Part shown: one piece after another, positions 51,018 through 60,423 of the stretch
How the letters are laid out: every line of letters begins with the position of its first letter
How positions within the stretch are numbered: the stretch's first letter is position 1
DNA from: Terriglobia bacterium
GTDB lineage: Bacteria; Acidobacteriota; UBA6911
DNA: 64,000 nt
Assembly (NCBI GenBank): GCA_020072565.1
Contig: JAIQGI010000030.1
Coordinates: forward strand, 1 to 64,000
Direction of reading: 5' to 3'
Program-made: the position numbers and the translations under genes
The notes under the pieces: generated by a model
What the model saw: only the letters and a program-made list of their open reading frames with translations
Database searches by the model: none
What the model was told of the DNA's origin: nothing

Positions 51018-51773
51018 ATGAGCAGGCAATGGCTGACACTCTTGTTCATTCATCTCTGCGCTCCAGCTTTACTCGGTGCTCAGAACATCACAGACACTTC
51101 AAACGGGACGTTGAATCTTGTCGTCAGCTTCACCGTGGTGCCCGGCACTTCGAATTCTCCGACCAGCAGAACGGTGAACTTTCGCGTGCGCTGCATGAGT
51201 GCTGCGGGATACCAGTTGGCGGCCTCGGCAGTCTACTCAACCGCGGCAAGTGCACCCGCCGACAACGGACGGACGATCCAGGCATCCGATATCGGTGTAG
51301 GCATCACCGCGATCGACACTTCGGGCTCGGAAGTCTTGAAACCACGCGCGGACACGATAGCATTCGGATTCGACTACGACCCGGCGAACGTGCCGGCAAC
51401 CAATGGACTGACACCATACACAGGGAAAGCGTCCGGACAGGCAACTCTTGCCGACTTTGTTGACAATCCGATAGTGACGATTCTGGCCGGACCCCAGGTG
51501 GCGAATACCGAAGATACTTCAAGTTCAACCAACTATATTTCCGTAACTATGACCTTTGCGCTCGTGCCGCAATACTTCACGCCGGGCACTTTTACCGCAG
51601 TCATCACGCTCTCGACTTCACGAGGAAACCCGGAAACTATGACAAAAATCAAACCTAACGGAGCAAACCATCATGCACAAGAGCTATTTGATTCTCTTTG
51701 GGACGATTGTATTGACGTTATTGATGTTTGCGCAAATCGGATTTGCCCAGACGACGGGAACCATCACTGTTAG
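51018..51773 (+). CDS. Exported protein, possible pilin-like subunit, with lost stop codon
   Basis: Signal peptide MSRQWLTLLFIHLCAPALLGAQ, then a strand-rich domain of about 180 residues. It is a paralogue of the next gene: both share FxYDP-x-x-x-VTNGLTP-like and PQYFTP stretches near the C terminus. The alignment suggests its ancestral end is at 51624: the paralogue reads TCA CAA TGA, while here it reads TCA CGA GGA. Translation then runs 49 codons further, into the next gene in another frame, giving a tail that looks like nonsense (GANHHAQELFDSLWDD). The function is not known; the neighbours suggest an assembled surface subunit. Confidence 0.7.
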   Translation: MSRQWLTLLFIHLCAPALLGAQNITDTSNGTLNLVVSFTVVPGTSNSPTSRTVNFRVRCMSAAGYQLAASAVYSTAASAPADNGRTIQASDIGVGITAIDTSGSEVLKPRADTIAFGFDYDPANVPATNGLTPYTGKASGQATLADFVDNPIVTILAGPQVANTEDTSSSTNYISVTMTFALVPQYFTPGTFTAVITLSTSRGNPETMTKIKPNGANHHAQELFDSLWDDCIDVIDVCANRICPDDGNHHC

Positions 51774-52332
51774 CGGGACGGACCCCGATGCCTTCTCCAT
51801 CACCAACACCTCGAATGCCGCGCTGAGTGCAACCATCATTCTGGGCAATCTGAATCCCGCCACGGGAGGCGTGCTCACCAGCGGAACCGCTCAAATTCGC
51901 CTCAGAAGCAACAAGGCCTACTATTTGACCGCACAGACGACGGTGCTCAGCTTCACGGGAGCCGGGGCAGTTGATGGGGGTGCCACCATCGCTCTGTCCG
52001 ACTTCGGTTTCGGCATCAGCGCGATCGACGCGACCGGCGTGAATGTTGCCAATCAAATTGGTCATACTCCCGTGGCCCTTTTCAACTATGACCCACGGAC
52101 GGTTGCGGTTACCAATGGTCTGACACCGTTTGTGTCCGGCACGCACGGAACCTTGAATGACATCTCATCGAGCGTCCAGATACTCGGGGGACCGCGCATC
52201 AGTACCCAGGGCAACATCTCCACCGACAACAACTTCATTTTGGCCACGCTGGTGGTGGCCACGTTGCCGCAGTACTTCACGCCGAACACGAGTTTTTCCA
52301 CCACCATAACATTGACCATCGCTTCACAATGA
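51673..52332 (+). CDS. Exported protein, possible pilin-like subunit
   Basis: 219 residues with signal peptide YLILFGTIVLTLLMFAQIGFA and a strand-rich mature part starting QTTGTITVSGTDPDAF. Paralogous to the gene before it, which it overlaps by 101 bases. The protein has no cysteine in its mature part. Followed at 13 bases by a PapD-like chaperone gene, which suggests that it is a secreted subunit needing a chaperone. I do not recognise a named family with certainty. Ribosome site GGAG 9 bases before the ATG. Confidence 0.75.
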   Translation: MHKSYLILFGTIVLTLLMFAQIGFAQTTGTITVSGTDPDAFSITNTSNAALSATIILGNLNPATGGVLTSGTAQIRLRSNKAYYLTAQTTVLSFTGAGAVDGGATIALSDFGFGISAIDATGVNVANQIGHTPVALFNYDPRTVAVTNGLTPFVSGTHGTLNDISSSVQILGGPRISTQGNISTDNNFILATLVVATLPQYFTPNTSFSTTITLTIASQ

Positions 52333-52345
52333 AGGGGGAGTGCCA

Positions 52346-53215
52346 ATGGCCGGTCAAACACGGAGCTGCGCAGTAACGATGCTGGCGTTCCTCGTCGTGG
52401 GCGCGAGTCTTCCCTGCAACGGACGTGCCAAGACCGCAGGATTGGGCCTGAATCCAGCACGACTCGAGGTCGAAATCAATCCAGGCGGCGAGAAGACGGT
52501 GGCCTTCCGGGTCGAAGCGCCACCTTCCGACACGCCGGTGCAAGGCCGTTTGATGCTCACCTTGACCGACTGGAATATCGATGAGCAGGCAAATGTCAGC
52601 TATTCGGATCCCGGGTCGCAACCAAGCTCAGCTTCTCCCTGGATAATCTTCAGCCCCGCCGCCATCAGCATCAACTCCGGCGAAGCGCATCTGGTGCGGG
52701 TCACCGTGAGGGTTCCGGACAGCGCCACCCCGGGTGTCTATCGCAGTGGAATCTTTGTCCAGGAACGTCCGCCTGCGGCACCGGTGAATCCCGGGGAGCA
52801 TAAGCTCTATTTCCGATTCCGGTATGTGTTCACCCTGTATGTTATTGTCCCTCCAGTCGCGGGCAAAGGCGAACTGCGGGACGTCCGAATCGTGTCGGAC
52901 CACACTGGTGCGGCACTCCTCTTTGAAATGAAGAACCTGGGTTCGCGCCACATCCGGCCCCGAGCCGCCTGGGCCCTGCGTGACGGCAACCAGAAGGAGA
53001 TCATGTCGGCGAAGAACAAGGAAACTACTGTTCTACTGCCCTTCGCGTCCCTGACGGTGAGGTTTCCGGTTACCGAAAACCTGCTGCCCGGCCAATATGA
53101 GCTTGAAGCCCAGGTGGATTTCAATGATGGCAACTCGGTTCAAGCGATCAAACGCACCGTCCAACTTCCCGCAAGCCCGGACAAGCCGGTGCTGGCAAGC
53201 GCCGTGAAGCGGTAG
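52346..53215 (+). CDS. PapD-like periplasmic chaperone
   Basis: 289 residues with a signal peptide (SCAVTMLAFLVVGASLPCNG) and a two-domain immunoglobulin-like body. The first domain follows the fimbrial-chaperone pattern: LNPARLEVEINPGGEKTVAFRV, WIIFSPAAISINSGEAHLVRVTVRVP and YRSGIFVQERPP. The second domain ends with LPGQYELEAQVDFNDG. The usual Arg/Lys pair that anchors pilin C termini cannot be located with confidence. GGGGGAG site 5 bases before the ATG. It most likely serves the two exported proteins upstream and the outer-membrane-like protein downstream. Confidence 0.75.
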   Translation: MAGQTRSCAVTMLAFLVVGASLPCNGRAKTAGLGLNPARLEVEINPGGEKTVAFRVEAPPSDTPVQGRLMLTLTDWNIDEQANVSYSDPGSQPSSASPWIIFSPAAISINSGEAHLVRVTVRVPDSATPGVYRSGIFVQERPPAAPVNPGEHKLYFRFRYVFTLYVIVPPVAGKGELRDVRIVSDHTGAALLFEMKNLGSRHIRPRAAWALRDGNQKEIMSAKNKETTVLLPFASLTVRFPVTENLLPGQYELEAQVDFNDGNSVQAIKRTVQLPASPDKPVLASAVKR

Positions 53216-53274
53216 TTCCCAGACCTCTTTGGTAGCGTCAGCCCCCGGTCCCTGTGCAGGCAGGGAGACGAGCC

Positions 53275-56200
53275 ATGATGAAGAGGGTCGCCGATATCTT
53301 TGCCGGTGTTTCAGCCCGAACACTGTGGCCCGTTGCCTTGCTTCTGTCGCTCGCAATCCCGGGACCGGCCCAGCTCCTCCAACCCACACTGAGCGTGAAC
53401 GGCAGTCCACTGATCACTGCGCGTCCGGTAACCAAAGTAGGTCAAGAGTGGTTCCTGCCGCTTATCCCGATTGCTGAGGCTCTTGGTGTGGAAATTGCCA
53501 TTTCGGCAGACGGCCAGGAGCTGCGGGCGCAACATCAGAACGGCACCGAGATCACTTATGACGCCCGCACCGGCCAGATCCGGCACGGCTACGTGCTCGT
53601 CGGTCAGGTGAGAAACTACAAACAAATTCAATTTGCCGGTCCCAGGGAGGATATTCTGTTTCCCCTCGGCGGGGTGGTGGCGCTGCTGGGCGTCGACGTT
53701 GAGGAGGACCCTGGGCATGGCGTTCTCCGCATCGAACCCAGCCGGGAGGGCATGGAGGCCCGGTCAGCGACGGCTCCGGCCTTCAGCTTGACGTCTCTGA
53801 ACTACAATTATGCCTATACAACCAATACCCGAGACTACAGCCAATCCATCAACCTCTTCGGCGAGGGCCTGGCAGGAATTACCCGGCTGAGGGGAAATAT
53901 GCTGTTCAGTCGTTATCCGGGCCAGCCCCGCTTGAATTTCAGCCAGGGGGCTCTTCGTATGGAGCTTCCCAGGGAACGCAAGCTTGTTCTCGGTGATCAA
54001 GGAATTTACTCCGGTATTGAGGCGCTGACAAACACCGTGCGCGGTATCGGCTTTGAAGAGCCGGTTCGGGGATATCAGTTCAATGTGTACGGCGGCCAAT
54101 CGATGAGTGCGACCTTCGGATCGCTCGGCGGCAGCTTTTCTCGCTATGATACCGGCATCGCCGGTTTTGCAGTGAGAAAGAGATCGAGGACTGGAGAACT
54201 TTCCTTGGGCGGGCACTATTTCTCCGGCGACAGCCGGCGGGGAACGGCCGTCGGCCTGGCGTATGGTCGACTCAGCACCAGGAATCAGTTCAAATCACAG
54301 GTCGTCATTGGCCTTTTCTCGGGGCTGAGCGCGAGCAGCGTTCTGATGAGCAGAGATCAGGTGCCTTTGAGCGGCATGCCTGAATCCCGGACGGGCACCA
54401 CCCTCGGAGGAACAGATCCAAACGAAACAAGCCTCACAAGCCCGACCGGCGAGTTCTACACACCTATCAGGGTGGATGGGCCGGCCGTCGGTTTCACGCT
54501 CAAGGATACATTCACCCCGATCAAGCGAGTGTCGCTCGGCGGACAATTCGACTACTACGGCAGGAACTTTCTTACGCCGCGCTCGGACCCTCGGTATAGC
54601 GGGCAGTCAGACGGCGCCCTGTCGGTTGTGTTCCGGCCCAATCGATATACGAGTCTGACAGCCGGAATCAACAGACGCGAGTACCTTCTGGGGAATCGCC
54701 CCGGGGTCAGCAGCCGCAACTTTGGCGCACTCGCAAGTCTGCCGGGCCGATACCCCGTGCAGATCGGATTTTTCAGGTCCGAGCAGACAGATTCCTTTTC
54801 GTCCCCGGGCAAGACCTCGCTTACTCAATTCTCGCTGGCAATGCCGAAGTTCAGCCGGTATTCAGCATACGCGTACTACACAGAAATGGAATTTGCCGGC
54901 CAACGGTCGCAACACTTCAACGGTATCTTCGTGATAGATCTGAAGAGCCGCGGTCGCATCACTCTGAATGACCAGCTACAGTCGCACAGTGATCACCGCC
55001 TGGGACTGGACTGGTATCTGGACCTTCCCAGGAACAGCGGATTTATCCGAGTCGGCGTCGACCGGATCACGTCGATGAACGCATCCACCGGCTACTCTCC
55101 CCTGATAGGAATCAGGCTGCCTCTACCCCATGGACATAGCCTGGAGTTCACGTATTATTCCGACCGTGATTATCGGTCCTTGAGAGTGGAGGTTGGAGGC
55201 AGGCTTGTTCGCGAATCTGCAGGGACGGGAAGCAATTTTGTCTCAGGCAGCGTTGTGCACCGGGCACCTGTCACGGGCCGCGTCTTTCTCGATGAGGACC
55301 TCAACGGGGCCTTTGATGAAGCGGTGGAACGTCCGGTGGCCGATGTCCAGGTAAGGATGGATGGGACGCAGGTTGCAGTCACTGATGCGCGAGGCCTGTT
55401 CCGGTTCGGGCAGGTTGAGCCGGGGGCACACACCGTGCAGGCCGGCCTCGAAGGCTTGCCCGCCGATATGATCTTCGCTGACGCCCAGGAAAAAACCATC
55501 GCCGTGCTCCCCTACCGGGACAATATTCTCAATTTCCGTGTGGTGCAGACCGGGCGCATCACCGGAAAAGTGACTTATCTTGATTACAGCAAAAACCCGG
55601 AGATCCCCGTGGAGCGCCCGCTTCCTGATGCGCGTATTACAGCCGGATCCCGGCACGACGCCCTTTCCGAACTCAACGGCATTTTTTTGATCGGCGATTT
55701 GCCACCAGGCACCTACGAGCTGGAAATAGATCGCAATACCCTGCCGGAGGGCTATGCGCCGAAACCCGCTTCAATCCAGGTAGTGGTTAAGCCAGGAAAA
55801 ACGATGGGAGATGTGGCTTTTCTGCTCGTGATACCTCCCAAGCCGGTCGTGCAGAAGATTCTGCCTCCCCAAGCGGCCGAACCCGCAGTGGCCTTCGCCA
55901 GCGAGAAGGCCGCCGCAAAGGAGACTCCGGTCAAAGATCCGCGCGCCGGACAGCAACTGCCTGATTCCCCGCAACTCACCTCCGCATCTGCGAGACCATC
56001 ACCAGCAGCGGTTTCTCCCCTGCGGCCGCCGACCGATACGCCTCCTGCAAAGAAAACCCCCGCTTCGGGAGCCCGGGCAGTCCGAAGCGGCCGCTCGATG
56101 TCCCCCAAGCAATTGGATACCCGCGGAGGCGGGGGAACCTCCGACACAACTGCCAGGCAATCTCAGGGGAAAACCTCAGGTCAATTCCAGCTGCAAATTT

Positions 56201-56412
56201 ATGCCGCTCAAGCGCTTAATAATGTTGAAGAACGCGCCAGAAAACTCCGCCAGTCAGGCTTTTCCTGCCGCATTTCTACTGTCCAAATCGCAGGGAAAGG
56301 GACCTGGTACCGAGTCAGGCTCGTGGGCCTCAGTTCCCGCGAAGACGCAATCGCCGCTGGGGAGCTGCTTATTGCGCGCGGACTGACAACAGCATATTGG
56401 GTGGTCCGCTAG
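53275..56412 (+). CDS. Large outer-membrane protein, usher-like, with SPOR domain
   Basis: 1045 residues. Signal peptide (LWPVALLLSLAIPGPAQ); a 130-residue N-terminal domain like the copper-amine-oxidase N fold (LSVNGSPLITARPVTKVGQEWFLP); a long strand-rich region at about 175-660 with alternating aromatic and polar residues like a beta-barrel; two carboxypeptidase-regulatory or SdrB-like domains near 668-730 (GRVFLDEDLNGAFDE) and 760-825 (GRITGKVTYLDYSKNP); a Pro/Ala linker; and a C-terminal SPOR domain from 968 (FQLQIYAAQALNNVEERARK). The barrel plus regulatory domains recall class-5-type fimbrial ushers, and the SPOR tail is unusual for them. GGGAG site 7 bases before the double ATG. Confidence 0.7.
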   Translation: MMKRVADIFAGVSARTLWPVALLLSLAIPGPAQLLQPTLSVNGSPLITARPVTKVGQEWFLPLIPIAEALGVEIAISADGQELRAQHQNGTEITYDARTGQIRHGYVLVGQVRNYKQIQFAGPREDILFPLGGVVALLGVDVEEDPGHGVLRIEPSREGMEARSATAPAFSLTSLNYNYAYTTNTRDYSQSINLFGEGLAGITRLRGNMLFSRYPGQPRLNFSQGALRMELPRERKLVLGDQGIYSGIEALTNTVRGIGFEEPVRGYQFNVYGGQSMSATFGSLGGSFSRYDTGIAGFAVRKRSRTGELSLGGHYFSGDSRRGTAVGLAYGRLSTRNQFKSQVVIGLFSGLSASSVLMSRDQVPLSGMPESRTGTTLGGTDPNETSLTSPTGEFYTPIRVDGPAVGFTLKDTFTPIKRVSLGGQFDYYGRNFLTPRSDPRYSGQSDGALSVVFRPNRYTSLTAGINRREYLLGNRPGVSSRNFGALASLPGRYPVQIGFFRSEQTDSFSSPGKTSLTQFSLAMPKFSRYSAYAYYTEMEFAGQRSQHFNGIFVIDLKSRGRITLNDQLQSHSDHRLGLDWYLDLPRNSGFIRVGVDRITSMNASTGYSPLIGIRLPLPHGHSLEFTYYSDRDYRSLRVEVGGRLVRESAGTGSNFVSGSVVHRAPVTGRVFLDEDLNGAFDEAVERPVADVQVRMDGTQVAVTDARGLFRFGQVEPGAHTVQAGLEGLPADMIFADAQEKTIAVLPYRDNILNFRVVQTGRITGKVTYLDYSKNPEIPVERPLPDARITAGSRHDALSELNGIFLIGDLPPGTYELEIDRNTLPEGYAPKPASIQVVVKPGKTMGDVAFLLVIPPKPVVQKILPPQAAEPAVAFASEKAAAKETPVKDPRAGQQLPDSPQLTSASARPSPAAVSPLRPPTDTPPAKKTPASGARAVRSGRSMSPKQLDTRGGGGTSDTTARQSQGKTSGQFQLQIYAAQALNNVEERARKLRQSGFSCRISTVQIAGKGTWYRVRLVGLSSREDAIAAGELLIARGLTTAYWVVR

Positions 56413-56585
56413 ATCCGACCTGGTGTGCCGCTGCGCCTCCCGAGGGCGAAACCGCAAGAGCCTGAGAATGTGTGGCGTCCCATAGTGGACGATTTGCGCA
56501 ACCGGATTACCGAAACCGGACGCGATTGGCGGAACTGCGAGTGACCAAATGGTGTCCAACCTTGAGTAATGGAGCAGAGGGCCTC

Positions 56586-56981
56586 ATGCTGATGCGGAAC
56601 AGAATCCGTTGTCTGTTCCTGGCAATTTCCCTTTATCTCACGGGAACCTGGGGGTTGGCTCAGATAGTTCGCAACAAAGCCGCCGATGCACCGCAGACTG
56701 CGCCCCTCAAAGCAGATTCCTCCCGGCCCACAGAAGTGCTGTCTCGAGTAGAACCTGAATATCCCCCCGAGGTGCTAAGGGTGGGACTCAGGGGCGTTGT
56801 GAGATGCCAGCTGATTGTGAATGAAAGAGGGATAGTTTACGAAGCGAAAGCCCTGGTGGGCCATCCCTGGATGCGCAAACCCGCTCTGAACGCCGTGGTG
56901 CAGTGGAAATTCAAGCCTCTGCTCGTGGACGGCATTCCAAAGCCATTTGTGGTGCTTGTAACGGTCTCCCTTAACCGCTAG
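56586..56981 (+). CDS. TonB C-terminal-like protein
   Basis: 131 residues: a signal sequence or anchor (RCLFLAISLYLTGTWGLAQ), a short linker, then a TonB-C domain (VEPEYPPEVLRVGLRGVVRCQLIVNERGIVYEAKALVGHPWMRKPALNAVVQWKFKPLL). Such free domains link periplasmic partners or act as energisers' adaptors. The gene follows the large outer-membrane protein by 170 bases on the same strand and may belong to that locus. The AGAGGG site precedes the ATG used; the open frame extends 38 codons upstream with no support. Confidence 0.85.
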   Translation: MLMRNRIRCLFLAISLYLTGTWGLAQIVRNKAADAPQTAPLKADSSRPTEVLSRVEPEYPPEVLRVGLRGVVRCQLIVNERGIVYEAKALVGHPWMRKPALNAVVQWKFKPLLVDGIPKPFVVLVTVSLNR

Positions 56982-57050
56982 GTGTGGTCCATCGGCTCTC
57001 TTTCCCTTCATTTTTCGATATCATGGGTGCAATGGCAAACAGCGGGCGCA

Positions 57051-57094
57051 TGGCGTCCCCAACGGGATTCGAACCCGTGTTGCCGCATTGAAAG
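57051..57094. repeat. attL-like copy of the tRNA-Glu 3' half (44 bp)
   Basis: Identical over 44 bases to 61259-61302, the CCA end through the anticodon of the tRNA-Glu gene on the minus strand. The flanking bases differ on both sides. It marks the left end of an integrated element of about 4.2 kb. Confidence 0.92.
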
Positions 57095-58106
57095 TCCGTC
57101 TTGGGCACTTTGTACGAATTTGCATAGCTTCGTGTGGAGTGAGAAATCCCCAGTGTTTATGCGGCTACGCCGACACTGGGATGTAACACTGCTTCACGCT
57201 GCTTCACACTGCTTTCTAAGCTTCCGCGTCACCACAGCATCACCAGAAATTCCATCATGCAAAATCGTATTTCAACCTTCGTTGCTGGGGTTACGCCGCT
57301 CCATTGGGTCTGAGGGGTTCCAGTGAGAACTACGGCGTGACCCCGGTTCCGCTGCAACCCCCCATGCCCCCCCAGCCTACCCTACCCGGGGGAGCATTTA
57401 AGTATGCTTTGAGCCGATCTCAAGCCGCAAGCCGTTGATTTCATTGGGCCGATTTTGGGCAATTTCGGCTGCGGGGAGGATCTGGGACTTATGGGCGTGA
57501 AATGGTACTTTCATGGCCCCGGATGCGTCCCAGGCAATCTAGGCAGGGGGGACGCATGAACGTGGGCTCCTGCGCCCCGTAGGGAGCGCGGGCCACACGA
57601 CGGGCTGCATTCTCTGCGGAAGCCTCCCACGCGACGGCACGTCGCGCTGTGGCACTCTCTGCACTCTCGCTGTTCTGCCTGCACTGCGCCACGCGCTCCG
57701 CGCTCCATGCTGGAGCGTTGGTTCCCCGGCGTGCGCCCAATCCCGGCCCAGCGACGCATCCGCGTCGTGGTTGCACTGTACTGGGTGTCTAGTATCACTT
57801 GTCACATTCGTCTAGGCCAAATAGACATGATACCGCTCCCTGTGAAGCGGTGAACCCCCCACCCCCCGGAAACGGGGTAGGGCTATCGCCAGGGATACCT
57901 CGCCAGAAATGTGCGCACCAAAATTTTTGAAATAGGGCGAGCCAAGATTGTTGAGATCGGAGAATACCACTTGCTACGCTGAGAGGAGCGATGGGAATGG
58001 CGCGGCCTTTGCAGGACCTGATAGCTAGGAGCACGGAGTCTGTTTTTGTCTTGCCAGTTGGCATCCCCAGGATACAAAATGCCTTCCATAATGAAGGGAG
58101 CGCATC
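57095..58106. other. Gene-poor left part of the integrated element
   Basis: About 1 kb without a convincing gene. Overlapping short ORFs at 57489-57805 on the minus strand look like chance. The stretch has G- and C-runs and, at 57854-57929, the first copy of the element's imperfect repeat. Confidence 0.5.
57854..57929. repeat. Element repeat, copy 1
   Basis: Starts with ACCCCCCACCCCCCGGA, has diverged middle sequence and ends GATACCTCGCCAG...GTGCGCACCAAAATTTTT. Copies 2 and 3 share the C-rich lead and the ATACCTCGC...CCGCGCA-CAAAA core. Confidence 0.65.
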
Positions 58107-58937
58107 ATGCGAACTCCCGCTCTAAGAAATCTTCTCCCCATTTCTCTCGGATTTGCTGTCTCAGCTGTAGTAGCAACAGCAGTGCTACTTGGAATGCGGC
58201 TGACGTTGGCCTATTTGCCGACCGGAGGCTGGCCGCTTTGGGTAATCTTGGCATTGCTGTATGGTTTTCTCGGCCTAAGTGCAACTGCAGCGTATCGACG
58301 ATCGAAAAGGGTAAAACTCGAACAGGCACGGGTTCAGGAATTAGAGAAGTGCTTCGAGTTACAGTGTTTGAATCGTGTCCGCTGGGAGGACTCAGAAACT
58401 CTTAGCGACGAGATCCTCTCCAAGAAGTTCCGCTCCACTCAGGATTGGGAGGAGGAAGCCCGTCAACTCTCAGCAGCGCTATCCGGGATCGGAGCGAGGG
58501 TGGAGGATAAACAGAAAGTAACCTCAGAGCCTGCGGGCCGCCAGCAGAACGGAGATAGAGCCAAGACCGACCAATCACCGTCCAAGCTCTTTGAGAGGTC
58601 AGGCAAGCAGAAAGAAATACTCCCCACCTTGGCCCACTTTGAAGCGCCATCACCAAGGCGTGCCTTCAAGTCATCCAGCGGATTTCTTCAAGCCCTAGCA
58701 ATGACGTTGGCTGCTCTTATGTGCCTTTGCTCCATTCCCGCTTTCTTCATCTACTTAGCGCTGAGTCCCGAACATTATGCCAAAGCCATCCGGATTTCGG
58801 TCCTGCTCGTCAGTACTGGCATAGGCACCTTCTACTATCTCACGAGGCGCGAGCGCTTCCCCACCGTTGCGGACAAGGTGACTTTCTTTACCGGTGTCGT
58901 TCTTGGACCTGTGGGGGTGACTGAGATCCTCCTTTAA
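58107..58937 (+). CDS. Membrane protein of unknown function (element gene)
   Basis: 276 residues. Two N-terminal membrane segments (ISLGFAVSAVVATAVLLGMR and LWVILALLYGFLGLSATAAY), a charged cytoplasmic-type middle of about 110 residues, then three more hydrophobic segments (TLAALMCLCSIPAFFIYLAL, ISVLLVSTGIGTFYYL and VTFFTGVVLGPVGVTEILL). No family is recognised. AAGGGAG site before the ATG. It is the largest intact gene of the integrated element and lies between two copies of the element's repeat. Confidence 0.7.
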   Translation: MRTPALRNLLPISLGFAVSAVVATAVLLGMRLTLAYLPTGGWPLWVILALLYGFLGLSATAAYRRSKRVKLEQARVQELEKCFELQCLNRVRWEDSETLSDEILSKKFRSTQDWEEEARQLSAALSGIGARVEDKQKVTSEPAGRQQNGDRAKTDQSPSKLFERSGKQKEILPTLAHFEAPSPRRAFKSSSGFLQALAMTLAALMCLCSIPAFFIYLALSPEHYAKAIRISVLLVSTGIGTFYYLTRRERFPTVADKVTFFTGVVLGPVGVTEILL

Positions 58938-59666
58938 CTGGAGGCATTCCTTCGTTCAGAAACCTGTTTTCAACTTTCTCCTTTTTGCCTTCACCCCCCC
59001 CCGACAGCTCCGCTCAAAGCGGTGTGGCAGGCCGTAATGCTGCAATCCCTCGTGCGCAGCTACTCCGCCTTCGGCGTCGTTGCCATACTGGAGCTACCCT
59101 GGAGCTACCTCCTTCGTTCCCAAGCTTCCCTGCTCTCCTGCAACCCTTTGACTTAGTTTTCATCTGAATCCCGAGTACCCCCCACCCCCCGGACATGGGT
59201 CCCTTCCGCCTGCGCGAGCATACCTCGCTCTGTATCCGCGCAGCAAAAAATTGGGGGGGGCGGGCTTACTGTGCGGCAATGCTGCCGTTCCTGCGGGTCC
59301 GCAAAGGCAGGAGTTCAGGTTGCGCGGAATGGGGTTTCCCGCTGAACAATTTTCTATTGCGCGGAGAGTCCGACGGGTGTAGCCTGCTGTAAGGGTCGAA
59401 CGTTATCTCTGAAAATCACAGCTCAACTCGCGCAATAACCGCCCGCAGCACCCTTCTTCCAGTGGAATACGTGGCAAAGCACACCTAGGGGAGGTGTGCG
59501 ATGGAATTCCAAAAGCGATTTTTTGCATCGACAACCATCAAGAGCATCGCACTTCACCTATCGTGGTGTGCTAGATCCCTGTGCCAAGCCGGTAATCGCG
59601 GCTTGGAAAAGTTGTGGAGCCTCCGCTAGGAGATCCGAGCCCATCCCAGGGGTAAGGAGAAAACAC
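58938..59666. other. Intergenic part of the integrated element
   Basis: About 730 bases. Copy 2 of the element repeat lies at 59176-59254. A TCACCCCCCCCCGACAGC tract lies near 58990. No convincing gene is seen; a short plus-strand frame upstream of 59667 lacks a ribosome site. Confidence 0.45.
59176..59254. repeat. Element repeat, copy 2
   Basis: ACCCCCCACCCCCCGGAC lead, then CATACCTCGCTCTGTATCC and GCGCAGCAAAAAATT. The best match is to copy 3 at 60201-60274, where the core differs at only a few bases. Similarity to copy 3 seems to continue for tens of bases after the core. Confidence 0.75.
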
Positions 59667-59942
59667 ATGGCGCACAACGAAAATGAATATCAGATCAGAA
59701 TTATTTACGAGGACGGAACTGTGGAATTGAGCGGGTGGATGAATAGCACAGAGCAGGTTGCTCAGGCGATGGCTGCGGTCCACAGATCACAAGTCAAAGC
59801 TTCCTGGCTTCTGGTACGCGGGGAAGATCAGATAATACAGGAATGTCCCATTGGGGATATCCCGTCTCCACGATACAGCCCGCACGACTCCCTCTACCTG
59901 GTGAGAGTGCGGTCCAGGGACCGGTACGCTTCGAGCTTTTAA
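59667..59942 (+). CDS. Small protein of unknown function (element gene)
   Basis: 91 residues, acidic and mixed alpha/beta in appearance (EYQIRIIYEDGTVELSGWMN, then QAMAAVHRSQVKASWLLVRG). No signal peptide or known motif. The ATG has an AAGGAG site 7 bases upstream, which argues that it is real; the open frame extends 57 codons further. Bounded on both sides by copies of the element's repeat. Confidence 0.6.
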   Translation: MAHNENEYQIRIIYEDGTVELSGWMNSTEQVAQAMAAVHRSQVKASWLLVRGEDQIIQECPIGDIPSPRYSPHDSLYLVRVRSRDRYASSF

Positions 59943-60423
59943 GCGGCATGGCTTACGCCCTCAGCCCACGCACGAAATCGACATTTGTGATCACACTCAG
60001 TGCCCAGCCCAGTCACGTACTGCTCTTCCGTTGGCGCTCGAACTAACGTTTTAAAATCGTGGTGTTGAGGGTTTTAAACCGACTACAACATTGTCCTCAT
60101 CGGGCTTCCGGGGTCGGGCCAGACCATGCCGGCGCGGCGTCTACCGAGGCAGTGATTCCCTTTTGCCAGCAACCCCTGCCTCGTTGCCCACCTGATACAA
60201 GCCGCCCCCCTAGAAGCACTCCCTGGCACCTGAACGCGCATACCTCGCCCTGTATCCGCGCAACAAAATTTTTGGAGCCGCGAATCTTTGCTCGCTGTTG
60301 CCCGGTGCTAGGGACGCTATTGATTTCAAGCTGCGGGAATGCCATTGTCTGGCCTTCAATCGCCGCCACATGTTTGATCGCGGGAGATGTTAGCGGCGAG
60401 AGAAGAAGGGAATCAGAACATGA
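59943..60423. other. Intergenic part of the integrated element
   Basis: About 480 bases holding copy 3 of the element repeat at 60201-60274. No gene is seen. The expected N-terminal part of the integrase is not recoverable here in any frame. Confidence 0.5.
60201..60274. repeat. Element repeat, copy 3
   Basis: CCGCCCCCCTAG lead, then CATACCTCGCCCTGTATCC and GCGCAACAAAATTTTTGG. Near-identical to copy 2 over the core. It lies about 150 bases before the integrase remnant. Confidence 0.75.

Noticed and set aside
57489-57805. Three overlapping minus-strand ORFs in the integrated element
   Set aside because: Low-complexity Arg/Ala-rich translations in three frames over one repetitive stretch, with no ribosome site. 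Not credible as genes.
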